A stretch of DNA of 64,000 bases from JAEZDR01 sp039811185 (GCA_039811185.1 JBDHYF010000001.1:310001-374000); one strand, 5' to 3'; counted from the stretch's first letter, positions 43,575-52,755 are shown. Notes: generated from the letters alone by a model not told the origin. Made by a program: numbers and translations.

Positions 43575-44297
43575 TTAGCGGTTCTGGATGAAGGTTTTTA
43601 TTTCGGGATACCGCTCCAGCCGCTGCATTTGTCGTACAATCCATCCTGCTTTCCAGTTCACTGCGCGGGAAGCAGGGTTTGCTGAATATTTTTTGGGGTT
43701 GGGAAGGGTGGCAATAATCAGCGCCGCTTCTTTTTTGGTAAGCTGAGCGGACGACTTTTTAAAGTAATGCTGTGCTGCGGCTTCAATGCCGTATATGCCG
43801 GGACCCATTTCAATAACGTTTAAATATACTTCCATAATACGCTGTTTACTCCATATCGATTCTATGAGGAAAGTGTAGAAAAATTCGGGTGCTTTTCTTA
43901 TATATTTTAAGATGCCGCGGCCCTGCCAGAGAAAAACATTTTTTGCTGTTTGTTGGCTGATGGTGCTGGCAGCGCTGCCTTTTTTACGCTTCTTTTTTTT
44001 CCCGCCTCCGTCTAAGCTTTTTTCCAGCGCATTCCAGTCGAATCCATTATGGAAAACAAAAAGCTGATCTTCGGATGCCATGGCGGCCAGCTTTACGTTT
44101 GGAGAAATTTTGTTCCACGAAACATAATCTCTTTTTAAGCCATAAGGGACGATGGTCGACGCCTGCGTTATGGTAACGGGGGGAAAAAATAGCAAACAAA
44201 AGAAGCTGTAAATGATGGAAGCAGTAAACAAAATAAGCATCCATCGGAGAAACCGTCTTGCGTAACTACCAAATTTCGATGGGTTTTTTTTCGCCAT
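43575..44297 (-). CDS. mtgA: MtgA, monofunctional peptidoglycan transglycosylase
   Basis: The 240-residue protein has a short basic N-terminus, one membrane anchor (about 19-40) and the GT51 domain. It has the catalytic glutamate motif SEDQLFVFHNGFDW near residue 75, GGGKKKKRKKGSAASTISQQTAKNVFLW (GS-STISQQ motif) and ESIWSKQRIMEVYLNVIEMG. It polymerises lipid II into glycan strands. The Lys-rich insert KKKKRKK before the motif is longer than usual. The ATG at 44297 is preferred over one 54 nt upstream. mreB lies upstream on the same strand after 284 nt. Confidence 0.93.
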   Translation of the reverse strand: MAKKNPSKFGSYARRFLRWMLILFTASIIYSFFCLLFFPPVTITQASTIVPYGLKRDYVSWNKISPNVKLAAMASEDQLFVFHNGFDWNALEKSLDGGGKKKKRKKGSAASTISQQTAKNVFLWQGRGILKYIRKAPEFFYTFLIESIWSKQRIMEVYLNVIEMGPGIYGIEAAAQHYFKKSSAQLTKKEAALIIATLPNPKKYSANPASRAVNWKAGWIVRQMQRLERYPEIKTFIQNR

Positions 44298-44581
44298 GCA
44301 CACACAATTGATTTGGAGTAAAAATCGGCTTTTTCGGGTTGGGGCCGGCATTAGTTTAATGCGAGGCCAAACTGAAAAACATGTGTTGGGGATTTAAAGG
44401 GATTGTCCCTGTTTTGTTTCGTTCGCGGCTAAGTCGATAAAAAATTCAACTAACAGGAACGATAGAAATTTTGCAAAAATTCAGGAAAACTGATGTTGCA
44501 TTAACAGCTTGGCGAAGATGACAGCTATCAGCGCTCATCAACTCCGAACTGAGTAACCATAAATTTCTCGCTAAAAAGCAC
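44298..44581. other. intergenic region between mtgA and mreB
   Basis: No gene, convincing hairpin or promoter box is visible in these 284 bases. mreC, which often follows mreB, is absent. Confidence 0.6.
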
Positions 44582-45607
44582 CTATCGCATAATAAACGGA
44601 AACCGCTGATAGCTTTTCAGCGCCAGTCCCGTACCTCGTACTACGCTCTTCAGCGGGTCCTCCGCAATATGAACCGACAACTTAATTTTTTGGCTTAAAC
44701 GCTTATCGAGTCCTCTCAGCAATGCACCGCCGCCGGTAAGGTAAAGTCCTCTGCGGTAAATATCGGCAGCCAGCTCAGGCGGCGTTGTTTCAAGCGCCTT
44801 TAAAATGGCTTCTTCAATTTTAAACACGCTTTTGTCCAGTGCTTCGGCTATTTCCTGATAGCTTACCATTATTTGTTTAGGAATACCGGTAACAAGGTCG
44901 CGCCCGTTCACCGGAATATCTTCCGGCGGCGTTTCCAAATCTTTCATTGCAGCGCCAATCTGAATTTTTATTTGTTCGGCTGTACGCTCACCAATCAGCA
45001 AACTGTGGTAGCGGCGTAAAGCCTCCATAATATCTGCAGTAAATTCATCGCCTGCAACCCGGATCGACTGATCGCAAACAATACCTGCCAGCGCAATAAC
45101 CGTGATGCCGGTTGTGCCGCCACCGATATCGATAATCATATTTCCCACGGGCTCTTCCACATCTATTCCAATCCCCAAAGCAGCGGCCATAGGCTCGTGT
45201 ATTAGATAAACTTCTTTGGCGCCGGCTTGTTCTGCGCTATCGCGAACGGCCCGTTTTTCTACCTCCGTAATGCTCGACGGAATACAGATCATCATCCTCC
45301 AGCTTGGCGGAAACAAGGGCTTTTTCGGATACACCATCTTAATCATTTCCCGCAACATCAGTTCAGCCGCGTTGAAATCGGCAATAACACCATCTTTCAG
45401 CGGACGAATGGTTTTAATGCTTTCGTGGGTTTTTTCGTGCATCAACAACGCACGTTTTCCCACCGCAAGCACCTCTTTCGGATTATTACGGTTTAATGCA
45501 ACGATCGATGGTTCGTTTACAACTACATCTCCGTTATGTATAATTAAAGTATTGGCGGTACCTAAGTCGATAGCAATTTCTTGCGTAAAAAAGTTAAACA
45601 ATCCCAT
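44582..45607 (-). CDS. mreB: MreB, actin-like cell shape protein
   Basis: The 341-residue protein has the actin-fold phosphate loops of MreB: IAIDLGTANTLI near residue 12, IPSSITEVEKRAVRDSA, MIIDIGGGTTGITVIAL and GLYLTGGGALLRGLD. It polymerises under the inner membrane and guides wall synthesis. Length is normal, and MreB-specific HEPMAAALGIG is present. Unlike the common mreBCD layout, no mreC follows within this window. mtgA (a glycan polymerase) is downstream on the same strand, which fits a wall-growth theme. Confidence 0.95.
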   Translation of the reverse strand: MGLFNFFTQEIAIDLGTANTLIIHNGDVVVNEPSIVALNRNNPKEVLAVGKRALLMHEKTHESIKTIRPLKDGVIADFNAAELMLREMIKMVYPKKPLFPPSWRMMICIPSSITEVEKRAVRDSAEQAGAKEVYLIHEPMAAALGIGIDVEEPVGNMIIDIGGGTTGITVIALAGIVCDQSIRVAGDEFTADIMEALRRYHSLLIGERTAEQIKIQIGAAMKDLETPPEDIPVNGRDLVTGIPKQIMVSYQEIAEALDKSVFKIEEAILKALETTPPELAADIYRRGLYLTGGGALLRGLDKRLSQKIKLSVHIAEDPLKSVVRGTGLALKSYQRFPFIMR

Positions 45608-45816
45608 TTATCCGTTACTGCTTTTATGTATGGCGGCAAAATTCATAATAAAAACGCACAATCACTCAAATTCCCAACCAAAAACGGAAAATTTTATGAC
45701 GTTGCATTTAATAAGGCGAAGGCAAAATACACTAAAATTGAATGCAGGCATTGTATTTAGAACGAAAGGCGAAATAATGTGGTTGTAGCGGTTGCTTTAC
45801 CTTTTCTTTGTGTTTT

Positions 45817-47022
45817 ATGAATGTTTTTGCAAGGAAGGTCCGGCTATTCGGTTGCAACATCAGCATCATTACGCTTTTGTGGTTTTTGCTTGCGCTGGCG
45901 GCAGCGCTCGCCGAAGTGCTCCGTGGCAGCATTAACAACTACTTTATTTTTGAAGGCGTTTTCAATCACACCATTGCGCAGCGTCCGCTTTATCCTGAAT
46001 ATCCGAATGAATATCAGGATTCCAATCACTACGGTCCGCTCTTCAGCATTATCATTATGCCATTTGCCCTTTTGCCCACCTGGCTGGGCTGCCTGCTGTG
46101 GGTGTTGGCAAATGCGGCCGTGCTTTGGCTTGCCGTCCGAAAACTGAACCTAAGCCACGAGGCAAAGGCTTCCGTACTCGCCATTGCAGCGCTTGAAATG
46201 ATGACAGCCGCGCACAACCTGCAGTTTAACGCCGCCATCACCGCATGGCTGGTGTTTGCATACATTCTGGTGGATAAGGAAAAAGACTTCTGGGCTACGC
46301 TGCTCATTGCCGCCGGGTTTCTGGTGAAATTGTATGGCATTGCAGGGCTGTTGTTTTTCCTGTTTTCGAAGCATAAATTAAAGTTCATCGGCTCTTTTAT
46401 TTTCTGGCTGTTGATATTGTTTGCGTTGCCTATGGCCATCTCATCGCCCGCCTTCATTTATCGGTCTTACATCGACTGGTACAATAAACTGCTGTTTAAG
46501 AACGATAAAAACATCCACCAGTCGTACGACGCCTCGGGCGGGATGCAGGATATTTCTGTGTTGGGAATGATTCGGCGGATTTCGGGCACGCACAGCCTTT
46601 CCGCAACCGCTGTGTTGCTGCCTGCTGCTGCACTTATTTTGTTACCGCTGCTCCGTTTTAAACAATACCTGTTTCAAGGCTATCGCCTCCGATACCTGGC
46701 GCTCGTGCTCATTTCAATTGTCATTTTCAGCTCTTCGGCCGAAAGCCCAACATACGTAATTGCAATGACGGGAATGGCCATCTGGTTTGTACTAAACTAT
46801 CCGACGCACAAAACATTTTCGCTCATTATCATCATTGCAGCTTTTGTGCTGACGAGCCTATCTTCTACCGACCTGTTTCCTACATTTTTAAAAGATGAAT
46901 GGGTAAGAAAATATGCGCTGAAGGCTTTCTTCCCTTTTGTAATATGGACATTGCTGATAGCGGAACTTGGGCTGAAAAAATTTAATTTGGAGAACAAAAC
47001 AATATCAGTTGAAAAAGGTTGA
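45817..47022 (+). CDS. GT87-like membrane glycosyltransferase (DUF2029)
   Basis: The 401-residue protein has about ten membrane helices. Between the first two is a long extracytoplasmic loop with EVLRGSINNYFIFEGVF, NEYQDSNHYGPLFSII and a DxxHYGP-type acidic site, as in polyprenol-phosphate-dependent GT87/GT-C mannosyltransferases. The specific acceptor is unknown. The next gene (GT2) overlaps it by 14 nt. The ATG at 45817 is chosen; an upstream TTG belongs to a promoter-like TTTCTTTG. Confidence 0.78.
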   Translation: MNVFARKVRLFGCNISIITLLWFLLALAAALAEVLRGSINNYFIFEGVFNHTIAQRPLYPEYPNEYQDSNHYGPLFSIIIMPFALLPTWLGCLLWVLANAAVLWLAVRKLNLSHEAKASVLAIAALEMMTAAHNLQFNAAITAWLVFAYILVDKEKDFWATLLIAAGFLVKLYGIAGLLFFLFSKHKLKFIGSFIFWLLILFALPMAISSPAFIYRSYIDWYNKLLFKNDKNIHQSYDASGGMQDISVLGMIRRISGTHSLSATAVLLPAAALILLPLLRFKQYLFQGYRLRYLALVLISIVIFSSSAESPTYVIAMTGMAIWFVLNYPTHKTFSLIIIIAAFVLTSLSSTDLFPTFLKDEWVRKYALKAFFPFVIWTLLIAELGLKKFNLENKTISVEKG

Positions 47023-47926
47023 CATCATTATTCCGGTGCACAACGAAGAAGGTAATATCGGCAGGCTGATTACGCTTACCAGAGAATTATTGCTCAACTC
47101 CGGCTACGAAGTTTCTTTTATTGTGGTAGATGACGGCAGCCGCGACAATACCCTCGCGGTCCTCAAAGGCATTGCCGCCCTGCATCCGGAAGTAAAATAC
47201 CTCTCGTTCAGTAAAAATTTCGGACATCAAATCGCCCTCAAAGCCGGACTGGATCATTCTTTCGGCGATTGTGCCATAAGCATGGACGGCGATATGCAAC
47301 ATCCACCCGAAGTGATTCCGGAGCTGCTGCAAAAATGGGAAGAAGGCTTCGATATTGTGTACACAATCCGCCAAGATGAAGCGTCGAAAGCGCTGATGAA
47401 AAAAACAAGCTCTCGTTTTTTCTATACCATTTTAAACAGCATGGCCGACTTAAACATGGAAAAAGGCGCAGCCGATTTCCGACTGCTCGATAAAAGGGTG
47501 GTAACGGTTTTAAAAACGATGAACGAATATGAACCCTTTTTTCGCGGACTGGTAAAATGGATTGGCTTCAGCCAGATTGGAATTGAATATTTTCCGAAGC
47601 AACGCGCCTCCGGCATATCAAAATACACGGTTAAAAAAATGCTGCGGTTTGCCTTGCAGGGCATCACTTCTTTTAGTATAAGGCCGTTGTATGCCGCCGC
47701 CTACTTAGGCTTTACATTTTCGCTCCTTTCGCTGCTTTATATTCCGTATGCCATCTTCAGTTTTTTTATGGGACATCCGCATAACGGGTGGGCGTCACTC
47801 ATTGTTACGGTGGCCTTTTTCGGAGGCCTCCAACTAACCATTTTAGGTATCATGGGCGTCTACCTCGGCAAGTTATTTATGCAGGCCAAACATCGCCCGC
47901 TCTATATTATTAAAGAAACAAATTAA
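47009..47926 (+). CDS. GT2 polyprenol-phosphate sugar transferase (GtrB/DPM-like)
   Basis: The 305-residue enzyme has a GT2 fold domain (IIPVHNEEGNIGRLI, VVDDGSRDNTLAVL, SMDGDMQHPPEVIPELL with the DxD) followed by two C-terminal membrane helices (about 225-285). That is the structure of dolichyl/undecaprenyl-phosphate hexose synthases such as GtrB. It would make the lipid-linked sugar donor used by GT-C enzymes like its upstream neighbour. Translation starts at a TTG inside the GT87 gene, and the stop overlaps the next ATG (TAATG), so the three are coupled. Confidence 0.9.
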   Translation: MKKVDIIIPVHNEEGNIGRLITLTRELLLNSGYEVSFIVVDDGSRDNTLAVLKGIAALHPEVKYLSFSKNFGHQIALKAGLDHSFGDCAISMDGDMQHPPEVIPELLQKWEEGFDIVYTIRQDEASKALMKKTSSRFFYTILNSMADLNMEKGAADFRLLDKRVVTVLKTMNEYEPFFRGLVKWIGFSQIGIEYFPKQRASGISKYTVKKMLRFALQGITSFSIRPLYAAAYLGFTFSLLSLLYIPYAIFSFFMGHPHNGWASLIVTVAFFGGLQLTILGIMGVYLGKLFMQAKHRPLYIIKETN

Positions 47927-48696
47927 TGGATAAAACCGTTCTGTTAAGTTTTGATGTAGAAGAATTCGATATACCACTCGAATACGGCCACACTATTTCC
48001 GAAACCGAACAAATGAAGGTGGGATACGAAGGATTTGAAGCCATAGCCAATCTGATAGAAAAGCTGAATATTGAAGTGACCGCTTTTACCACTGCCAACT
48101 TTGCCAACCACTACAGCGATGCCGTTTTCCGCTTTTCCAACAAACACGAAATTGCTTCGCACACCTACTACCATTCAGCCTTTCAAATTGCCGATTTAAA
48201 AACTTCTCGCTTAAAGCTGGAAGAGATAACTGGAAAGCCCGTTACCGGATTGCGAATGCCCAGGATGAAAGAAGTGAACATGCAAGACGTAATGGATGCA
48301 GGCTACTTGTATGATTCATCCATTAATCCTACTTTTTTGCCCGGCCGCTACAACAACCTGCACCTGCCGCGAACCATGTACACCGACAATGGAATGCTTC
48401 GTTTGCCGGCTTCGGTTTCTCCGCGCTTTCGTTTTCCGCTGTTCTGGCTCAGCTTCAAAAATTTTCCTTACCCAGTGTATCTCTCTTTGTTGAAGGCCGC
48501 ATTAAAAAAAGATGGCTATGTATGCATCTATTTTCACCCGTGGGAATTTGTGAATCTCGATGCTTACCGGCTTCCTGCCTATGTAAAGCGGCACGCCGGA
48601 CCCATTCTCCTGCAACGCCTCGAGCGTTTGGTGAACGATTTAAAGCCGATGGCACGCTTCCGGTCGTCAGACAAATTTTTGCTCAACCGCGGCTAA
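47926..48696 (+). CDS. polysaccharide deacetylase family protein
   Basis: The 256-residue protein has the NodB-type motifs: SFDVEEFD with the first aspartate at residue 10, the histidine pair HEIASHTYYH near residue 85, LRMPRMKEV in place of RxPxG-type motif 3, and a C-terminal FHPWEFVN with the catalytic histidine. It is close to the DUF3473-type deacetylases that modify exported glycans. There is no signal peptide. It is translationally coupled to the GT2 gene. Confidence 0.83.
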   Translation: MDKTVLLSFDVEEFDIPLEYGHTISETEQMKVGYEGFEAIANLIEKLNIEVTAFTTANFANHYSDAVFRFSNKHEIASHTYYHSAFQIADLKTSRLKLEEITGKPVTGLRMPRMKEVNMQDVMDAGYLYDSSINPTFLPGRYNNLHLPRTMYTDNGMLRLPASVSPRFRFPLFWLSFKNFPYPVYLSLLKAALKKDGYVCIYFHPWEFVNLDAYRLPAYVKRHAGPILLQRLERLVNDLKPMARFRSSDKFLLNRG

Positions 48697-48721
48697 TCGT
48701 TTTATTGAGTATTTTTAAGTT

Positions 48722-49543
48722 ATGATACAGGCTGTTGCTGATTATTTTGCTACCATTCCGTCGCTTCACCGGGCGCTGATTCTGGCCGGCGGCATCACCT
48801 TCTTCTGGATTATTGAAATGTTTATTCCGCTGTTTCGTTTCTCTTACAACAAATGGAAACATGCATCTCTAAACATCTTTTTCACCATCACCACCATCAT
48901 CGTAAACTTTGCTTTTGCGCTGCTGATTGTGATGGCTGCCGATTTCGCTACCGCAAAACATTTTGGATTGCTGTACATTTTTAATCTTCCGCCCTGGCTG
49001 TACCTGCTTACAGGATTGTTACTGCTCGATTTAATTGGCGCCTACTTCATTCACTGGCTCGAACACAAAGTGAAATGGATGTGGAAGTTCCACATGGTAC
49101 ACCATGCCGATGAGGAAGTAGATACTACAACTGCTAATCGTCATCATCCCGGCGAAAGTGTGTTCCGCGCCGTTTTCACCATTATTGCCGTTTTGGTAAG
49201 CGGCTCATCTATCTGGCTCGTCATGTTGTATCAAAGCATAAGCGTTGTGCTGTCGCAATTTAACCACGCCAATATTAAACTGCCGCTTTGGCTCGACAAA
49301 GCCATCAGCCTGATAATTGTTTCGCCCGATATGCATAAAGTGCATCACCATTATGTGCGCCCCGAAACCGATACGAATTATGGCAACATTTTTTCGTTGT
49401 GGGACCGCCTGTTTAAAACCTTTTATTTTTCCAAACGCGAACACTTAAAATATGGCCTCGATGTGCTCGAAGGCCACAATGTAAACAGCGTTTCAGAACA
49501 GCTAAAAGTGCCTTTCAGCAAAAACATAAAAACAGATTATTAA
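48722..49543 (+). CDS. fatty acid hydroxylase / sterol desaturase family protein
   Basis: The 273-residue membrane protein has four or so helices and the eight-histidine di-iron signature: HWLEHK near residue 112, HMVHHADEEVD near 127, a middle HHPGE and the terminal HKVHHHYVRPETDTNYG near 200. Such enzymes hydroxylate or desaturate lipids (for example ornithine lipids or hydroxylated acyl chains). It lies 25 nt after the deacetylase gene in the same direction, suggesting shared expression with the glycan cluster. The exact lipid is unknown. Confidence 0.88.
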   Translation: MIQAVADYFATIPSLHRALILAGGITFFWIIEMFIPLFRFSYNKWKHASLNIFFTITTIIVNFAFALLIVMAADFATAKHFGLLYIFNLPPWLYLLTGLLLLDLIGAYFIHWLEHKVKWMWKFHMVHHADEEVDTTTANRHHPGESVFRAVFTIIAVLVSGSSIWLVMLYQSISVVLSQFNHANIKLPLWLDKAISLIIVSPDMHKVHHHYVRPETDTNYGNIFSLWDRLFKTFYFSKREHLKYGLDVLEGHNVNSVSEQLKVPFSKNIKTDY

Positions 49544-49619
49544 AATCTTTCATTAACAAATCTCTTTCTGCACTTCTTGCAAAGTATTTATATTGCACCC
49601 TTGCAAAAATTAAAATTGT

Positions 49620-50141
49620 ATGGAGTACAGAAAGATCATTTCAGTTACTGGTCTTGGTGGATTGTTTGAATTGATGGGAACGAAATCCGATGGTGCCATC
49701 GTTCGTTCGCTTGATGATAAAACAACAAAATTTGTATCGTCGCGCGTGCACAATTTCTCTCATCTCGAAAGCATTGAAGTGTATACCCAGCGCGACAACG
49801 TAAACCTGCTGGATGTTTTCAGAGCAATGGACGCTTCAAAAGAAAAAATGCCCGATGAAAAAGACGCGAAAGCCATAAAAAGCTATTTCGAAAAAGTGTA
49901 TCCCGAAATGGATTTCGATCGCGTGTACGGCAGCGATATGAAGAAAATGGTACGATGGTTCTCTGTACTTAAAAAGAATGAAGTTGAACTTCCTTCACCC
50001 TTAAATGATGAGGAAGAAACGGCTGAAACCGTTGCGGCAGAAGCGCCACAACCAAAAGAAGCCGTGGAAGAATCACCCGCTGAAGGCGACAAAAAGCCGA
50101 AGAAAAAAGCGGCTCCCAAAAAAAAGAAAACTGAAGAATAA
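49620..50141 (+). CDS. DUF5606 protein with Lys-rich tail
   Basis: The 173-residue protein begins with the conserved DUF5606 segment (YRKIISVTGLGGLFELMGTKSDGAIVRSL) and YFEKVYPEMDFDRVYGSDMKKMVRWFSVL. It ends in an acidic-then-lysine-rich disordered tail (KPKKKAAPKKKK). DUF5606 is confined to Bacteroidota; its function is not known, and the positively charged tail could bind nucleic acid. It has its own terminator. Confidence 0.86.
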   Translation: MEYRKIISVTGLGGLFELMGTKSDGAIVRSLDDKTTKFVSSRVHNFSHLESIEVYTQRDNVNLLDVFRAMDASKEKMPDEKDAKAIKSYFEKVYPEMDFDRVYGSDMKKMVRWFSVLKKNEVELPSPLNDEEETAETVAAEAPQPKEAVEESPAEGDKKPKKKAAPKKKKTEE

Positions 50142-50146
50142 CATAC

Positions 50147-50178
50147 AAAAGGTTTAGTGCAAAAAGCTAAACCTTTTT
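50147..50178 (+). terminator. intrinsic terminator after the DUF5606 gene
   Basis: The 11-bp stem AAAAGGTTTAG/CTAAACCTTTT (50147-50157 and 50167-50177) runs into a T tract. Confidence 0.87.
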
Positions 50179-50191
50179 AAATTGTACCATT

Positions 50192-51943
50192 ATGAATTAT
50201 ACAGCCGACATAGAAAAACTTCCGCGTAAATACCTTCCCGCCGACTTTGTGGTAACCACCTGGGAAACCCTTGAACCTTATTTTAAAGAGCTCCTCAACC
50301 GCGAGCTCACTACCCTTCAGGAGCTGGAGCAATGGCTGAAAGATATGAGCGAACTGGAAGCCGTAATCAGCGAGGATGCCTGCTGGCGTCAAATTAACAT
50401 GACACGCGACACCACCAACAAAGAGTATGAAGAAGCGTTTCAGTTTTTCTGCCTTCAGATTCAGCCGCAGATGCAGCCTTATGCCGATAAACTAAACCGC
50501 AAACTCATTGAACATCCGCTCACCGAACAGTTAAACAAGCAGAAATATTTTACCTATCTGCGTTCCGTAAAAAAAAGTATCGATCTATTTCGTGAAGCCA
50601 ATATTCCGTTACAGGCCGAGCTCAGCGTAATGCAACAGCAATACGGGATAATTGCCGGTAAAATGAGCATTGAAGTGGAAGGCGAAGAATATACGCTGCA
50701 ACAGGCTGCAAAATTTTTGGAAAGTCATAACCGCGGCCTCCGCGAAGCGGTTTACCGGAAAATAAATGAACGAAGGTTACAGGATAAAGATGCACTGAAC
50801 AACCTATACACACAACTGGTGCAAAAACGCCATCAGGTAGCAAAGAACGCAGGATTCGATAACTATCGCGATTACAAATTTGCTGAGTTGGGCCGCTTCG
50901 ATTATACAAAAGAAGATGCCTTTCAGTTTCATGAAGCGGTAAGGCTGCACGTGCTTCCGCTGATAGAAAAGATAAACCTGCGCAAAAAGGAAAAACTTGG
51001 GCTCGATGTGTTGCGTCCGTGGGATACAGAAGCCGAACCGGAAGGCAGCTCGCCCCTAACGCCTTTTAGCAGCGGCGATGAACTGTTGCAGAAATCCATC
51101 AACTGCCTGCACGCACTCAATCCTTTTTTTGCCGACTGTTTAAAAAAGATGAAAGCGATGGGCCACCTCGATCTGGAAAGCCGGAAAGGCAAGGCGCCCG
51201 GCGGCTACAACTGTCCGCTCGCAGAAAGCGGCGCGCCATTTATTTTTATGAATGCCGCCGGACAAATGCACGATGTAACCACTATGGTGCACGAAAGCGG
51301 CCATGCCATACACTCCTTTCTCTCGCACCAACTTGAGCTGAGCGCATTTAAGGAGTATCCGATGGAGATTGCCGAAGTGGCAAGCATGAGCATGGAACTG
51401 TTTTCAATGGATCACTGGGATGCTTTTTTCGATAACGAAAACGACCTCAACCGCGCAAAAGAGCATCAGTTGGAAAGAACCATTACCATTTTCCCGTGGA
51501 TAGCCATCATCGATAAATTTCAGCATTGGGTGTACGAACATCCCGATCATACGGTAGAAGAGCGGACGGAAAAATGGATGGAGATACTCGAGTCGTTTTC
51601 GACCGGCGTTGTTGATTTCTCAGGGCTCAACGCGTATCGGAAAAACGGCTGGCAAAAGCAACTCCATCTTTTTGAAGTGCCGTTTTATTATATCGAGTAC
51701 GGCATTGCCCAGCTCGGAGCTATCGGGTTATGGATGCAGTACAAACAAAACAAGCAGCAGGCGCTAAGCAACTACATTCATTCGCTAAGCCTTGGAGGAA
51801 CGAGAACACTTCCGGAGTTATATGAAGCAGCCGGATTAAAGTTCGATCTGTCGCCGGCACACATCAAAAAATTAATGGACTTCGCAAACGCCGAACTCGA
51901 AAAAATCATCCATCAGCAGGAAAATTCCGGTTCTAAAAACTAA
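50192..51943 (+). CDS. M3-family oligoendopeptidase (PepF-like)
   Basis: The 583-residue zinc metallopeptidase has the catalytic HESGH (His366, Glu367, His370) in MVHESGHAIHSFL, followed about 25 residues later by the second-ligand region YPMEIAEVASMSMELF. The EYGIAQLGAIGLW segment near residue 507 is typical of PepF/oligoendopeptidase F. It cleaves short cytoplasmic peptides. There is no signal peptide. It begins 14 nt after the DUF5606 terminator and is a separate unit. Confidence 0.92.
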   Translation: MNYTADIEKLPRKYLPADFVVTTWETLEPYFKELLNRELTTLQELEQWLKDMSELEAVISEDACWRQINMTRDTTNKEYEEAFQFFCLQIQPQMQPYADKLNRKLIEHPLTEQLNKQKYFTYLRSVKKSIDLFREANIPLQAELSVMQQQYGIIAGKMSIEVEGEEYTLQQAAKFLESHNRGLREAVYRKINERRLQDKDALNNLYTQLVQKRHQVAKNAGFDNYRDYKFAELGRFDYTKEDAFQFHEAVRLHVLPLIEKINLRKKEKLGLDVLRPWDTEAEPEGSSPLTPFSSGDELLQKSINCLHALNPFFADCLKKMKAMGHLDLESRKGKAPGGYNCPLAESGAPFIFMNAAGQMHDVTTMVHESGHAIHSFLSHQLELSAFKEYPMEIAEVASMSMELFSMDHWDAFFDNENDLNRAKEHQLERTITIFPWIAIIDKFQHWVYEHPDHTVEERTEKWMEILESFSTGVVDFSGLNAYRKNGWQKQLHLFEVPFYYIEYGIAQLGAIGLWMQYKQNKQQALSNYIHSLSLGGTRTLPELYEAAGLKFDLSPAHIKKLMDFANAELEKIIHQQENSGSKN

Positions 51944-51976
51944 CATACCGTTAGTTAATAAAGCGCCGCTAATCTT

Positions 51977-51984
51977 TACTTTTG
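51977..51984 (+). promoter_or_regulatory. Bacteroidota -7 box for the Nfu gene (TACTTTTG)
   Basis: This exact TAnnTTTG match lies 21 nt before the ATG at 52006. Confidence 0.62.
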
Positions 51985-52005
51985 TAAGTCGTTAAACGCA
52001 GCACT

Positions 52006-52605
52006 ATGATAAAAACAGGAAATCCGGTTATCAGCATATACACCGAAATGACGCCCAACCCCGAAACCATGAAGTTTGTGGCAAACAAACTTTTGTATCC
52101 GGGAAAGAGCATCGACTTTCAGGATGAAACCTTTGCTTCCGCCTCTCCGCTGGCGAAAGAATTATTCAGTTTCCCATTTATAAAAAGTGTGTTTATCGCC
52201 AGCAACTTCGTAACGCTTACCAAAACATCTGATACGGAAGACTGGCACGACATCATTCCCTCCATCAAGCAATTTCTGAAAGAATATCTCGAAGAAAACA
52301 AGCCCGTGGTGATTGAGGAAGAAGCCGCAAAAATTAAACAGGAATCAACCAACATCGTCCTTTCCGACGATGATGATGTGGTGAAAAGAATAAAAGAATT
52401 GCTCGAAAACTATGTGAAGCCCGCCGTTGAAATGGATGGCGGCGCTATTCAGTTTAAGAGTTACGACGATGGCGTGGTAAACCTCACCTTGCAGGGAAGT
52501 TGCAGCGGTTGTCCGTCGTCTATGATCACGCTGAAAGCCGGCATCGAAGGCATGATGAAGCGGATGATTCCGGAAGTGAAAGAAGTAGTGGCAGAAGCCG
52601 AATAA
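52006..52605 (+). CDS. Nfu-type iron-sulfur cluster carrier
   Basis: The 199-residue protein combines an N-terminal Nfu_N domain (about 10-100, TPNPETMKFVANKLL) with a C-terminal NifU/Nfu domain containing LQGSCSGCPSSMITLK (Cys166 and Cys169, the cluster-binding CxxC) and a GGAIQF stretch. Nfu proteins receive [4Fe-4S] clusters and deliver them to apo-enzymes, for example NadA or QueE, both present in this window. Length and domain order match Bacteroidota Nfu. Confidence 0.93.
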   Translation: MIKTGNPVISIYTEMTPNPETMKFVANKLLYPGKSIDFQDETFASASPLAKELFSFPFIKSVFIASNFVTLTKTSDTEDWHDIIPSIKQFLKEYLEENKPVVIEEEAAKIKQESTNIVLSDDDDVVKRIKELLENYVKPAVEMDGGAIQFKSYDDGVVNLTLQGSCSGCPSSMITLKAGIEGMMKRMIPEVKEVVAEAE

Positions 52606-52628
52606 TTTGTTTTTTTGGTTAAAGGTTT

Positions 52629-52655
52629 AAGCAGTCCGGATGGGCTGCTTTTTTT
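52629..52655 (+). terminator. intrinsic terminator after the Nfu gene
   Basis: AAGCAG/CTGCTT (52629-52634 and 52645-52650) with inner CC/GG pairing is followed by a T run to 52655. Confidence 0.8.
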
Positions 52656-52669
52656 ATGGGCTGTGGCCG

Positions 52670-52755
52670 TTTAGCTCAGTATGCATCACCACGTCCGGCT
52701 TTCCGCTATATCTTTTTTTGCGCACAAAAAAAGGATGCCGCGTCAATCCGGCAGC
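52670..52755. repeat. palindromic intergenic element with T/A-run inverted repeat; probable queE terminator
   Basis: The stretch contains a perfect inverted repeat TTTTTTTG-CGCA-CAAAAAAA (52713-52732), flanked by GCTATATC on one side and GGATGCCGC on the other. On the minus strand GCTGCCG...CGGCATCC followed by seven T can end transcription from the queE side. From memory, similar CCGCTATATC-T-run...A-run-GGAT elements recur between genes in Bacteroidota, so this may be a dispersed repeat. That is not verified. Confidence 0.5.

Noticed and set aside
52671..52700. A TTTAGCTCAGTA stretch reminiscent of a tRNA D-arm
   Set aside because: No acceptor, anticodon or T-arm can be built around it.
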